DNA of 64,000 bases, from assembly GCA_964553615.1 (NCBI GenBank), contig CAZKMA010000019.1, positions 1-64,000 on the forward strand, in the 5' to 3' direction. How positions within the stretch are numbered: position 1 is the first letter of the stretch; each line of letters begins with the position of its first letter. Under the pieces are notes generated by a model. It was not told the DNA's origin. It saw only the letters and a list, made by a program, of their open reading frames with translations, and searched no databases. Of this stretch, positions 52,525 to 59,718 are shown piece by piece. The stretch comes from DATKUC01 sp964553615. Its GTDB lineage: Bacteria > Spirochaetota > Spirochaetia > DSM-27196 > DATKUC01. Made by a program: the position numbers and the translations under genes.

Positions 52525-53622
52525 ATGGCAAGAAAGATGAAAGCACTCGTGATCGGCGATGCAATGATTCCCGGAAACCTGTTTCAGGCGGCGGCACAGA
52601 AGCACCTCGGTTCCGTCATCGGGTTACTCAAAACCGGAGACTGGGAATCGAGCTGGGATCGGCTGCAGGCACGCAGGCTCGAGGTAGAGAAGAAGGGCCC
52701 GGAGATCGAGGATGTGCCGGAGCTCGTACGGACGGAAGGAAAGGACGCGGAGATGATTATGGGCCTTTTCGTTCCGCTCTCGAGCAAAGTATACGACGCA
52801 ATGCCTTCCCTGCGTATCGCCGGCGTTTCACGCGCAGGGGTGGAGAACGTGAACATAGAAGAGGCAACCCGGCGTGGGATACTCGTGTTCAACGTGGAGG
52901 GCCGCAATGCGGAGGCCGTTTCCGACTACGCGGTTGGACTGATGATTGCCGAGTTCAGAAACATTGCGCGGGCGCATCTTGCAATCAAGAACGGCACCTG
53001 GCGCAAAGAATTCTCGAACGCCGCCAATATTCCGCAGCTGAAGGAGAAGGTTGTGGGGATCATCGGCTTCGGCTACATTGGCAGGCTTGTTGCCCGAAAG
53101 CTTTCCGGTTTCGGCGTCGAGATCTTTGTATACGATCCGTTCGTCGACGAACAGACCGTTGCGTCCCACGGCGCCCGGCGGGTGGATAAGGAGACACTGT
53201 TCCGGCAATGCGACTTCATTACCGTCCATGCGCGCCTGAACAAGAATACGAAACACATGGTCGGCGCAAAAGAGCTGAGCATTATGAAACCGACCGCCTA
53301 CCTTATTAACACCGCGCGAGCGGGTCTCATAGACGAAACCGCCCTCCTGGCCTCGCTGCGAGACCGGCGAATAGCGGGCGCCGGCCTGGACGTGTTCGAA
53401 GATGAGCCGCTTTCCAGTACGAGTGAGTTCCTGAGCCTCGACAATGTTACCCTCACTACTCACATTGCCGGAACAACGACAGAGGCGCTGACAGGATCGC
53501 CGGGGCTGCTCATGGATGACATCCGTAAGTTTTTTGACAATGAGAACCCTCGTTTCATAAAGAATCCCGATGTGATCGGCACCCCGAAGTTTGCGGACTG
53601 GCTCGCGGAGGTTAGAAAATGA
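52525..53622 (+). CDS. D-isomer-specific 2-hydroxyacid dehydrogenase
   Basis: 365 residues of the D-2-hydroxyacid dehydrogenase (SerA-like) family. The NAD motif is GIIGFGYIGRLVARKL; catalytic residues are Arg in LINTARAGLIDE, Glu in the GLDVFEDEP segment and His in LTTHIAGTT. The N-terminal catalytic half has GVSRAGVENVNIEEATRRGI. It should interconvert a 2-hydroxyacid and a 2-ketoacid with NAD(H). It lacks the C-terminal ACT domain of true SerA. Located between rpiR and the aldolase in one operon (the aldolase start overlaps its stop by 4 bp), it most likely acts on a sugar-acid intermediate. Substrate unknown. Confidence 0.88.
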   Translation: MARKMKALVIGDAMIPGNLFQAAAQKHLGSVIGLLKTGDWESSWDRLQARRLEVEKKGPEIEDVPELVRTEGKDAEMIMGLFVPLSSKVYDAMPSLRIAGVSRAGVENVNIEEATRRGILVFNVEGRNAEAVSDYAVGLMIAEFRNIARAHLAIKNGTWRKEFSNAANIPQLKEKVVGIIGFGYIGRLVARKLSGFGVEIFVYDPFVDEQTVASHGARRVDKETLFRQCDFITVHARLNKNTKHMVGAKELSIMKPTAYLINTARAGLIDETALLASLRDRRIAGAGLDVFEDEPLSSTSEFLSLDNVTLTTHIAGTTTEALTGSPGLLMDDIRKFFDNENPRFIKNPDVIGTPKFADWLAEVRK

Positions 53623-54458
53623 TTGTTTCACTGAGCACACTGCTTACCGGGGCGCGCAAGGCAAGCTATGCGGTCGGCGCGTTCAATGTCTACAACTACG
53701 AGACAATCCGCGGCGTGGTGGAAGCCGGTGTCGAGGAAAAAACCCCGGTAATAATTGCATTCGGAGAACGGTACCTCGAGAACATGAGCTTCACAGAAGT
53801 TGCATCGCTTGCCGCATCCGTTACATCAAAATCGGAGGTCCCGGTCTCCCTCCACCTCGACCACTGCAAGTCGGTGGATCACATTGTCCAGGCAATACGT
53901 GCCGGCTTTACCTCGGTCATGTACGATGGGTCTGCTCTTCCGTACGACGACAACGTTGCGACCACCCGGGAGGTTACGCGGGTGGCCCATGCTGTCGGAG
54001 TCTCCGTGGAGGCCGAGCTTGGTGCGATCAGCCTGGGGGAGCGCTCAAACGAAGAGGGAGCCGAGCAGATCTACACCGACCCCGGACAGGCGCGGGACTT
54101 CGTAGCGCGAACGAGCATAGATGCCCTCGCGGTCTCCATCGGAACGGTCCACGGAATGTATAAGGGCGAACCGAAGGTTGACGTGGGAGTACTGAAGGAG
54201 ATCCATCGGATAGTACCGATTCCGCTCGTTCTTCACGGCGGTTCGGGAACTCCCGTTTCAGTCCTCCACGATTGTATCCGTCACGGAATCTGCAAGGTGA
54301 ACGTGAATACCGAAATCTCGGCGTATACGGTAGATGGGCTCAGGCAGATGCTCGCTGACGGTAAGGATTACCATTTCTCCCGCATCTCTCGGGAAGCGGT
54401 GACCTTCGTGAAAGAGGTTGTCAGGAAATACATCGGAATTTTCAACGGAGCTGCTTGA
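53619..54458 (+). CDS. Class II fructose-bisphosphate-type aldolase (FbaA/GatY/IolJ superfamily)
   Basis: 279 residues. Zinc and catalytic sites are SLHLDHCKSVDHIVQAI (Asp and His ligands), GFTSVMYDGSALPY, EAELGAISLGE, SIGTVHGMYKGEP, VLHGGSGTP and VNVNTEI, all typical of the class II ketose-bisphosphate aldolases. The His of LHGG is a zinc ligand, and the substrate is normally a DHAP adduct. The partner genes (2-hydroxyacid dehydrogenase upstream, FGGY kinase downstream) suggest cleavage of a phosphorylated ketose or keto-acid derived from the substrate of this operon. It could also serve as IolJ for the inositol cluster, which lacks one, but it is 28 kb away and in a different operon. Confidence 0.85.
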   Translation: MIVSLSTLLTGARKASYAVGAFNVYNYETIRGVVEAGVEEKTPVIIAFGERYLENMSFTEVASLAASVTSKSEVPVSLHLDHCKSVDHIVQAIRAGFTSVMYDGSALPYDDNVATTREVTRVAHAVGVSVEAELGAISLGERSNEEGAEQIYTDPGQARDFVARTSIDALAVSIGTVHGMYKGEPKVDVGVLKEIHRIVPIPLVLHGGSGTPVSVLHDCIRHGICKVNVNTEISAYTVDGLRQMLADGKDYHFSRISREAVTFVKEVVRKYIGIFNGAA

Positions 54459-54459
54459 T

Positions 54460-55968
54460 TTGGATACGCTTCTCGTTGTCGACGCCGGCACGTCGAGCCT
54501 TCGCTGTTCGACCCTGGGAACAGACGGGACGGTGTACAACACGGCAAGTCGGGATTACGCTCCGAACTTCCTCGACTCGACACGGGTCGAACAGGACCCG
54601 AAAATCTGGGAAACGAGTCTCCTGGAAACCGTCCGCGAGTCGGCGGCATTCTGTACCGAACATGGTCATGCCGTGTGCGGAATTTCCGTTACCTCGCAGC
54701 GCGCTTCGGTCATAGCGGTGGATTCCTCAGGCGAGCCGATGCGTCCCGCCATCATGTGGCAGGACCGGAGAAGCGTTGCCGAGAGCCGGGAGATCGCGGA
54801 GCGCCTGACGCTGCGCGGGGTGTATGAACGCACCGGGCTGCGTGCCGATTCCTATTTTTCGGCACCGAAGATGCTCTGGCTCAATCGAAATGAACCGGAT
54901 GTCTTTCGCCGCAGCTCACGGTTGATCGGCGTACAGGACTGGATTATCTGGAACATGACCGGAGAATACCTCACCGATTCGTCCCAGGCGTGTCGAACCA
55001 TGCTCATGGATATCCGCACGCGCAGGTGGGATCCGGAACTGCTGAAGGCAGCGGGCGTCCGTCCTGGTCAACTGCCGGACATAGTTGAGCCGGGTGCTGC
55101 ATCCGGCGGGCTGTGTGGCCCCTTCGCCCGGGCGGTGGGTCTGGCGAAAGGTACCCCGGTCATCATCTCCGGCGGGGATCAGCAGAACGCCGCACTTGCC
55201 CTCGGCGTCCTGAGTTCCGGTACGGCGGAAGCAAACACAGGAACCGGCTCGTTCCTCCTTGCCTACGCGGAGGAACCCGTGCTCGATGAACGGATGCGCG
55301 TCATCTGCAGCTGCGGGGCCATTCCCGGAACCTGGGTGCTGGAGGCGGGACTGCTCACAAGCGGGATGGTGTACTCGTGGGCAAAGGACCAGTTCTTCCG
55401 GGATGCGACTCCGCGGGAGATGGAGACTATGAGCCGGGAAGCCGGAGAATCTCCGGCAGGATCGAACGGTGTACTGGTGCTCCCGCATTTCAAGGGCGCC
55501 GCGGCTCCGCACTGGAATCCACTTGCGCGCGGCCTGTTCTACGGCATCGGGATGAGCACAACCCGGGGAGACATTGCCCGGGCCATTCTTGAAGGAATTG
55601 CCGTTGAAATGGGAGAAAATCTTTCCATCATGGAGGATCTCCTCGGAAGCATACGCGAAATCAGCGTTGCGGGTGGACTTGTTCGTCTTCGGCTCTTCAA
55701 TACTATTCAAGCCAACTGCTTCAATCGGCCGCTCAGACGATACCGTAACAGTGAGGCATCCACCCTCGGGGCACTCATGAATGCCGGAGTTACCCTGGGC
55801 ATCTACGCGGATTACCAGTCCGCGTTTCACACGGTCTGTCCGGATGAGCCCGAAATACTGCAACCCGAGGCACAGCAAGTTGAGCTGTACCGGCGCCTGA
55901 GCATTCGAATGGGCCGTGTGTACGAAGCGTTAAAAGGTGAATCGGTGGAGGAGTTCGATGAGCGGTGA
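54460..55968 (+). CDS. FGGY-family carbohydrate kinase
   Basis: 502 residues of the FGGY (xylulokinase/LsrK-like) family. The N-terminal ATPase half opens LLVVDAGTSSLRCSTLGTDG, followed by SVTSQRASVIAVDSSGEPMRP and MWQDRR. The second half has ISGGDQQNAALALGV (the Asp is the catalytic base), AEANTGTGSFLLAY and VLPHFKGAAAPHW. The proposed start is a TTG 2 bp after the aldolase stop, with CGGAG 9 nt upstream. The enzyme phosphorylates an unidentified sugar or polyol. The substrate-specific residues do not allow me to choose between a xylulose-, ribulose-, L-fuculose- or AI-2-like substrate. Confidence 0.88.
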   Translation: MDTLLVVDAGTSSLRCSTLGTDGTVYNTASRDYAPNFLDSTRVEQDPKIWETSLLETVRESAAFCTEHGHAVCGISVTSQRASVIAVDSSGEPMRPAIMWQDRRSVAESREIAERLTLRGVYERTGLRADSYFSAPKMLWLNRNEPDVFRRSSRLIGVQDWIIWNMTGEYLTDSSQACRTMLMDIRTRRWDPELLKAAGVRPGQLPDIVEPGAASGGLCGPFARAVGLAKGTPVIISGGDQQNAALALGVLSSGTAEANTGTGSFLLAYAEEPVLDERMRVICSCGAIPGTWVLEAGLLTSGMVYSWAKDQFFRDATPREMETMSREAGESPAGSNGVLVLPHFKGAAAPHWNPLARGLFYGIGMSTTRGDIARAILEGIAVEMGENLSIMEDLLGSIREISVAGGLVRLRLFNTIQANCFNRPLRRYRNSEASTLGALMNAGVTLGIYADYQSAFHTVCPDEPEILQPEAQQVELYRRLSIRMGRVYEALKGESVEEFDER

Positions 55969-56107
55969 TGGAACAACTGTCCGTTACGCGGACCTTGCCT
56001 CACAGACAGAGTTTGCGCAGGACACCGGATTCGGTTTCGGCCATTCGAATCTCCGGTCATATATAGAAGAAAAGATGAGCGGGCACCGCGAAACGCCTTC
56101 GCAATAA
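55958..56107 (+). CDS. Small ORF, 49 residues, translation-coupled to the FGGY kinase
   Basis: An ATG (55958) overlaps the last codons of the kinase gene and follows GGAGGAG, a near-perfect ribosome binding site with 4-nt spacing. The product is 49 residues and ends at TAA 56105-56107. It is hydrophilic, with FAQDTGFGFGHSNLRSYIEE in the middle. I do not recognise it. Coupling to the operon and the strong ribosome binding site support it being made; the lack of a family argues for caution. It may be a leftover of a larger gene, or a small modulator of the kinase. Confidence 0.45.
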   Translation: MSGDGTTVRYADLASQTEFAQDTGFGFGHSNLRSYIEEKMSGHRETPSQ

Positions 56108-56114
56108 TCCGTGG

Positions 56115-56120
56115 TAATAT
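56115..56120 (+). promoter_or_regulatory. -10 element of a probable leaderless promoter (Gfo/Idh)
   Basis: TAATAT is followed by exactly 6 bp (GGACTC) and the ATG at 56127. No Shine-Dalgarno is present. The hexamer matches the TAxxxT frame in only four of six positions, so this is the weakest of the five leaderless candidates. Confidence 0.35.
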
Positions 56121-56126
56121 GGACTC

Positions 56127-57239
56127 ATGAACATAGCCATAATCGGGACAGGATCCCGTTCGTTCTACATGTACGGTCCACTGCTCCGCAGGCTCGGAAA
56201 AAGCGCACAGCTTGTCTCTGTCTGGGGCCGCAGCGAGGAATCCGCGCGAAAGCTGGGAGAACAGCTGGACGTACCCTGGTACACCGACCTGGACCGCCTG
56301 GTGCGAGAGACACGGCCTGAAGCCGGAATTGTCTCGGTTACTGCACAGGCAAACGGATCGGTTGCGCTCATGGCGCTGAACCACGGACTCAATGTGCTCA
56401 TTGAAACGCCCATAGCGGTCGACCTCGAAGAAGCAGACGCCATTATTGAAATTGCCACACGAAAGAACCTGAAGGTAGAGGTAAGTGAGCAGTTTCATCT
56501 GCGGCCCATGGAGCAGATCAAACTCAAGCTGATCGAGTCCGGACTCTTCGGAAAAGTCTCCACAGCGTTCAACGACTATGCCGGCCATGGGTATCACGGG
56601 ATGAGCGTGCTGCGCAGCTATATCGGGTTCGACGAACGTCCGCTCAGCGTTGTCGGCTTCACGGCGGACTACCCGCTCACTCCTCACTACAGTCAGATCT
56701 CGGGTACCAACGAGGCAAGAACCGAAACGCAGGAACACGGTATTATCAGGTTCGAAAACGGGCAGACCGGCATTTTCCACTGGACAGGCGTTGGATACGA
56801 CTCCGCGCTGCGCTGGTGGCGGAGCAGTCGATTCATGGCAGAGAACGGAATGGGGATTTCGATCGGCAATAGCACTGAAAGTGAGGAGCGGATTACTCTT
56901 CTCTCATCGGACGGAGCCGCACCACGCCCGGTCGGGATTCAGCGCGTGTACGAACGGTGCGACGGAGGAGCGCTTGTCAGAGTTGAAGCCCACACGGGCG
57001 ATCCGCGCACACCGCTCGTTACCTGGGCGAATCCGTTTGCAACGGGGCTGCCGGGAGAAAACCCGCAGTGGCATGACGATGAGATAGGCGTTGCCTCCTG
57101 CATTATGAGTCTTGTCAGCGCGGTGGAGCTCAACGAGGATCCGGCATACGGCGCCCGGCAGGCCCGGATGGACCAGGCACTCATCCTTGCCCTTCGGCGG
57201 TCCGCCGCGGCAGGCGGAGTACCCGTACCGGTCACTTGA
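56127..57239 (+). CDS. Gfo/Idh/MocA oxidoreductase lacking the canonical EKP lysine
   Basis: 370 residues. The Rossmann motif is IAIIGTGSRSFYMYGPLLRR, then VWGRSEESARKL and TAQANGSVALMALNHGLNVL. At the position of the family's catalytic E-K-P motif it reads LIETPIAVDLEEADA, i.e. Glu-Thr-Pro, so the lysine is replaced by Thr. The middle domain has YAGHGYHGMSVLRSYIGF instead of the usual GG...H/D pattern. Together these suggest a changed chemistry or loss of dehydrogenase activity. It ends the operon-like run after the kinase and the 49-residue ORF, although its own -10 lies just upstream. Confidence 0.82.
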   Translation: MNIAIIGTGSRSFYMYGPLLRRLGKSAQLVSVWGRSEESARKLGEQLDVPWYTDLDRLVRETRPEAGIVSVTAQANGSVALMALNHGLNVLIETPIAVDLEEADAIIEIATRKNLKVEVSEQFHLRPMEQIKLKLIESGLFGKVSTAFNDYAGHGYHGMSVLRSYIGFDERPLSVVGFTADYPLTPHYSQISGTNEARTETQEHGIIRFENGQTGIFHWTGVGYDSALRWWRSSRFMAENGMGISIGNSTESEERITLLSSDGAAPRPVGIQRVYERCDGGALVRVEAHTGDPRTPLVTWANPFATGLPGENPQWHDDEIGVASCIMSLVSAVELNEDPAYGARQARMDQALILALRRSAAAGGVPVPVT

Positions 57240-57260
57240 TACGCATCCCCCATACGATGC

Positions 57261-57266
57261 TACAAT
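57261..57266 (+). promoter_or_regulatory. -10 element of a probable leaderless promoter (SET-like ORF)
   Basis: TACAAT, then 6 bp (TGAAGC), then the ATG at 57273. TTGATA lies about 19 bp further upstream as a possible -35. Together with the aldo/keto reductase promoter this is the best-defined example of the -10/6-nt/ATG arrangement. Confidence 0.45.
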
Positions 57267-57272
57267 TGAAGC

Positions 57273-57515
57273 ATGGTGAATATAGGGGGAGCCCATGCCG
57301 CGGCTATAGTGCTCGGCTACGGGTCGATCTACAATCACTCGTACGTCCCGAACGTGCTGTATTTCCGAAAGTTCGATGAACGTGTCATGGAGTATGTCGC
57401 CCTCCGAATTATTGCAGCTGGAGAGGAGATCACTATCAACCACAACGGCAACCCGGACGACAGGACTCCTGTATGGTTCGAATCCCCCATCGAAGCAACG
57501 AGCCTCGCAACGTAG
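57273..57515 (+). CDS. Short SET-domain protein (C-terminal half only)
   Basis: 80 residues matching the C-terminal half of a SET lysine-methyltransferase-like domain: GYGSIYNHSYVPNVLYFRKF carries the NHSxxPN motif that binds S-adenosylmethionine, and ALRIIAAGEEITINHNGNPD is the GEEIT motif. Two oddities: the N-terminal half of a normal 130-150 residue bacterial SET protein is missing, and the final catalytic Tyr position (EEITINY) is His. It is therefore either a remnant or a non-catalytic peptide. It overlaps the ATP-grasp gene by 43 bp in another frame. Its -10 lies 6 nt upstream. Confidence 0.62.
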   Translation: MVNIGGAHAAAIVLGYGSIYNHSYVPNVLYFRKFDERVMEYVALRIIAAGEEITINHNGNPDDRTPVWFESPIEATSLAT

Positions 57516-58507
57516 CGGTTCTCTACTCGCTCGTCGATTCACTCGGGCGCGGAGAAGACGGTGATCTGTTGCCGGATCTGGAGACCGCGGACATAGCCAT
57601 TTCAGTCCGGGCGGCGCTGGTACACAGTGGTTTCGCAGTTTCCGGCATCCCGATCCGAACGGTCGGTGATATTGCCGCTGCACTTCTCCCACTGGATCGG
57701 GAAAGCACTCTCGTCTTTAATCTCTGCGAGGCCCTCGATAACTCGAACACCGGCGGCGAAATTCTTGCTGCGCGCGAGATTGAACGAAACGGATTCCTGT
57801 ACACCGGTGCAAACCCGGATGTGCTTGAACGGTGTCTGGACAAGGCGCGCTCCCATGCAATTCTGGCAAAAGCCGGGATTCCTGTTGCGCGGTACCAGGT
57901 GTTCGAAGACTCAGAGGAGCCGCTTCGGCTGACGTTTCCGGTCATCGTGAAACCGACACGGGAAGATTGCAGCCTGGCTATCAGCGAAGATGCAGTGGTG
58001 GATTCCGAAGACGCTCTTCGCAAACGGATACGTTACGTTCTTTCGACATACCGGCAGCCCGCCCTCGTGGAACAGTTCCTGGACGGGCGAGAGTTTTCAG
58101 TCAGCGTCTGGGGAAACAGTGAACCAGGTGTCGTGGGGACGGGAGAAATTGACTTCTCGAGCTGCCCGGATCCCCGAAAACGCATTGAAACGTTCAGTAA
58201 CAAATGGTCGGATCGATTCCCCGGGCTGTACCCGGCACGCGGCAACGCATTTGAACGAAGGCACCTGGAGAAAATCGGACTCGAAGCGTACCAGGCACTC
58301 GGGTGCAACGGATACGGGCGGGTAGACCTCCGCAAACACGGTGATTCGGTCTATGTACTCGAAGTGAACCCGAACCCCTCACTCGCCGCAGACGCCGGAT
58401 TCGCCCGCGCTGCTCAGGCATCCGGGATGGATTATGCGGCAATGGCCCGAAGATTGGTTCTCCAGGCCTGGTCGCCAAAGGAGCACACGTATGGCACAAT
58501 CCGGTAA
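57473..58507 (+). CDS. D-alanine-D-alanine-ligase-like ATP-grasp enzyme
   Basis: 344 residues. ATP-grasp parts are visible: N-terminal domain with TLVFNLCEALDNSNTGGEIL, the ATP-binding lysine in FPVIVKPTREDCSLAI, PALVEQFLDGREFSVSVW and the metal-binding tail GYGRVDLRKHGDSVYVLEVN + PNPSLAADAGFARAA. The residues that hold Mg and phosphate (Asp in RVDL, Glu and Asn in EVNPNP) are present. The family forms amide or peptide bonds between two small acids or amino acids. It is between a SET-like ORF and a GNAT gene (overlaps of 43 and 17 bp), so it may build or modify a small peptide, not cell-wall D-Ala-D-Ala. AGGA lies 7 nt before the ATG. Confidence 0.85.
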   Translation: MVRIPHRSNEPRNVAVLYSLVDSLGRGEDGDLLPDLETADIAISVRAALVHSGFAVSGIPIRTVGDIAAALLPLDRESTLVFNLCEALDNSNTGGEILAAREIERNGFLYTGANPDVLERCLDKARSHAILAKAGIPVARYQVFEDSEEPLRLTFPVIVKPTREDCSLAISEDAVVDSEDALRKRIRYVLSTYRQPALVEQFLDGREFSVSVWGNSEPGVVGTGEIDFSSCPDPRKRIETFSNKWSDRFPGLYPARGNAFERRHLEKIGLEAYQALGCNGYGRVDLRKHGDSVYVLEVNPNPSLAADAGFARAAQASGMDYAAMARRLVLQAWSPKEHTYGTIR

Positions 58508-58985
58508 CCCGTTTCTCATTCGCCAGACAATTCGAAACGATATCGGGCCCATCCTGGCCATTTCGAGAAATGTCGGCGTGTTTTCGGATGTCGAGGTAGA
58601 TACTGTCGATGAGCTTCTGAACGACTATTTCGAAAAGGGCCCTGTTCAGAGCGGATACTACTTCCTCAGCTGTGTCGATGACGGTCGTGTACTGGGCTTC
58701 TCATGCCATGGACCCCGTGCGCTGACCGAAGGGACCTTTGACCTGTACTGGATAGCTACAGATCCCAACGACGGCAGGCGCGGTGTAGCCGCGGCGCTCA
58801 ATCGGCGTATACGGGAGGAAATTCGGGCCATTGGAGGCCGCATGATAGTTGCGGAAACCTCGAGCCGCGCCGATTATGAAAAGACTCGACGTTTCTACGA
58901 AAAGATCGGGTACACGGCCGAAGCACGGATCAAGGATTTTTACGCGCCGGCGGACGATATTGTCATGTACGTCGATCGACTATAG
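58491..58985 (+). CDS. GNAT N-acetyltransferase (ATP-grasp neighbour)
   Basis: 164 residues: RQTIRNDIGPILAISRNVGV, GYYFLSCVDDGRVLGFSCHG, YWIATDPNDGRRGVAAALNR (the acetyl-CoA loop, a DGRRGVA variant of QxxGxG/A) and RMIVAETSSRADYEKTRRFY + EKIGYT. The start at 58491 has AAGGAG 7 nt upstream. It overlaps the ATP-grasp gene by 17 bp, so co-translation is likely. The Tyr of the FYEKIGY motif fits the general-acid position of the fold. Substrate unknown; acetylation of the ATP-grasp product is plausible. Confidence 0.85.
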   Translation: MAQSGNPFLIRQTIRNDIGPILAISRNVGVFSDVEVDTVDELLNDYFEKGPVQSGYYFLSCVDDGRVLGFSCHGPRALTEGTFDLYWIATDPNDGRRGVAAALNRRIREEIRAIGGRMIVAETSSRADYEKTRRFYEKIGYTAEARIKDFYAPADDIVMYVDRL

Positions 58986-59002
58986 TCAGATGGAGAATTA
59001 TT

Positions 59003-59692
59003 GTGAACAGAGCATCATGGGTGTTGCTTGCACTGCTGGGATTCGTATCGATGCCGCTTGCCGCTCAACAAATCGGAGGTGGTGTAAGTATCTTCATTCC
59101 CGAGTCCTCCTGGCTCGGACACGGGTCGGTGAGCTACGAGGCAAAGGTGCAGACGAGCATCGGGCTCGGAGGGCTCTTCAGTCTCCCGGTCGGTATTGCC
59201 TATGACAAGGTGTATGGTCTCCTTCCCCAGGGGGGTGCCCAGACCGGGTCGACATTGCCGTGGGCAGTAACCGATTCATTCATGCTCTTTACCGGAATCC
59301 GGATTACCATCCCCATATCGGTCCTGTTTCTGCAGGCGGAGGCAGGCGGCATCGGTCAGTGGAATGCAGGCATCCTTCCGCTGGACGGTAATATCGGCGC
59401 GTCGCTTGCACCACCGGGAACCATCTGGGCAATGCAGTCCGTGAATGCCATTGCACCGTTCGGCTACGGGTACTATGCAGGCGGTTCCATTGGCGTGAAC
59501 GTCCGGAACGTCCGCGTAGCACTCGATGGAGGCTACCGGTACACGGTTTCTCCGCTCGACCTCACGGGAACCTACTACCAGGTAACAACAGGTTCCCCGA
59601 CAGCGTCCGGACCAATCTCACTGAAAAAGACCGACTCCGCACTGCGCCTTGCGGGAGTTTACGTGGGACTCACGGGCAGCTTCTCGTACTGA
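59003..59692 (+). CDS. Putative outer-membrane beta-barrel protein
   Basis: 229 residues with a signal peptide (RASWVLLALLGFVSMPLAAQ). The mature part is rich in alternating hydrophobic/polar strands with many glycines, for example SIGVNVRNVRVALDGGYRYT and LRLAGVYVGLTGSFSY, and it ends in an aromatic residue, as outer-membrane barrels do. I cannot name the family. It follows the GNAT gene by 17 bp; the GTG start has TGGAG upstream and TATAGT 17 nt before it. Possibly in the same transcription unit as the ATP-grasp/GNAT pair. Confidence 0.62.
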   Translation: MNRASWVLLALLGFVSMPLAAQQIGGGVSIFIPESSWLGHGSVSYEAKVQTSIGLGGLFSLPVGIAYDKVYGLLPQGGAQTGSTLPWAVTDSFMLFTGIRITIPISVLFLQAEAGGIGQWNAGILPLDGNIGASLAPPGTIWAMQSVNAIAPFGYGYYAGGSIGVNVRNVRVALDGGYRYTVSPLDLTGTYYQVTTGSPTASGPISLKKTDSALRLAGVYVGLTGSFSY

Positions 59693-59718
59693 GAACTCCA
59701 CGGAGCCGCTTTCCGCAG

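Noticed and set aside
53619..54458. Naming the class II aldolase iolJ
   Set aside because: The superfamily includes IolJ, but this gene is in a different operon with a 2-hydroxyacid dehydrogenase and an FGGY kinase; substrate cannot be fixed by eye.
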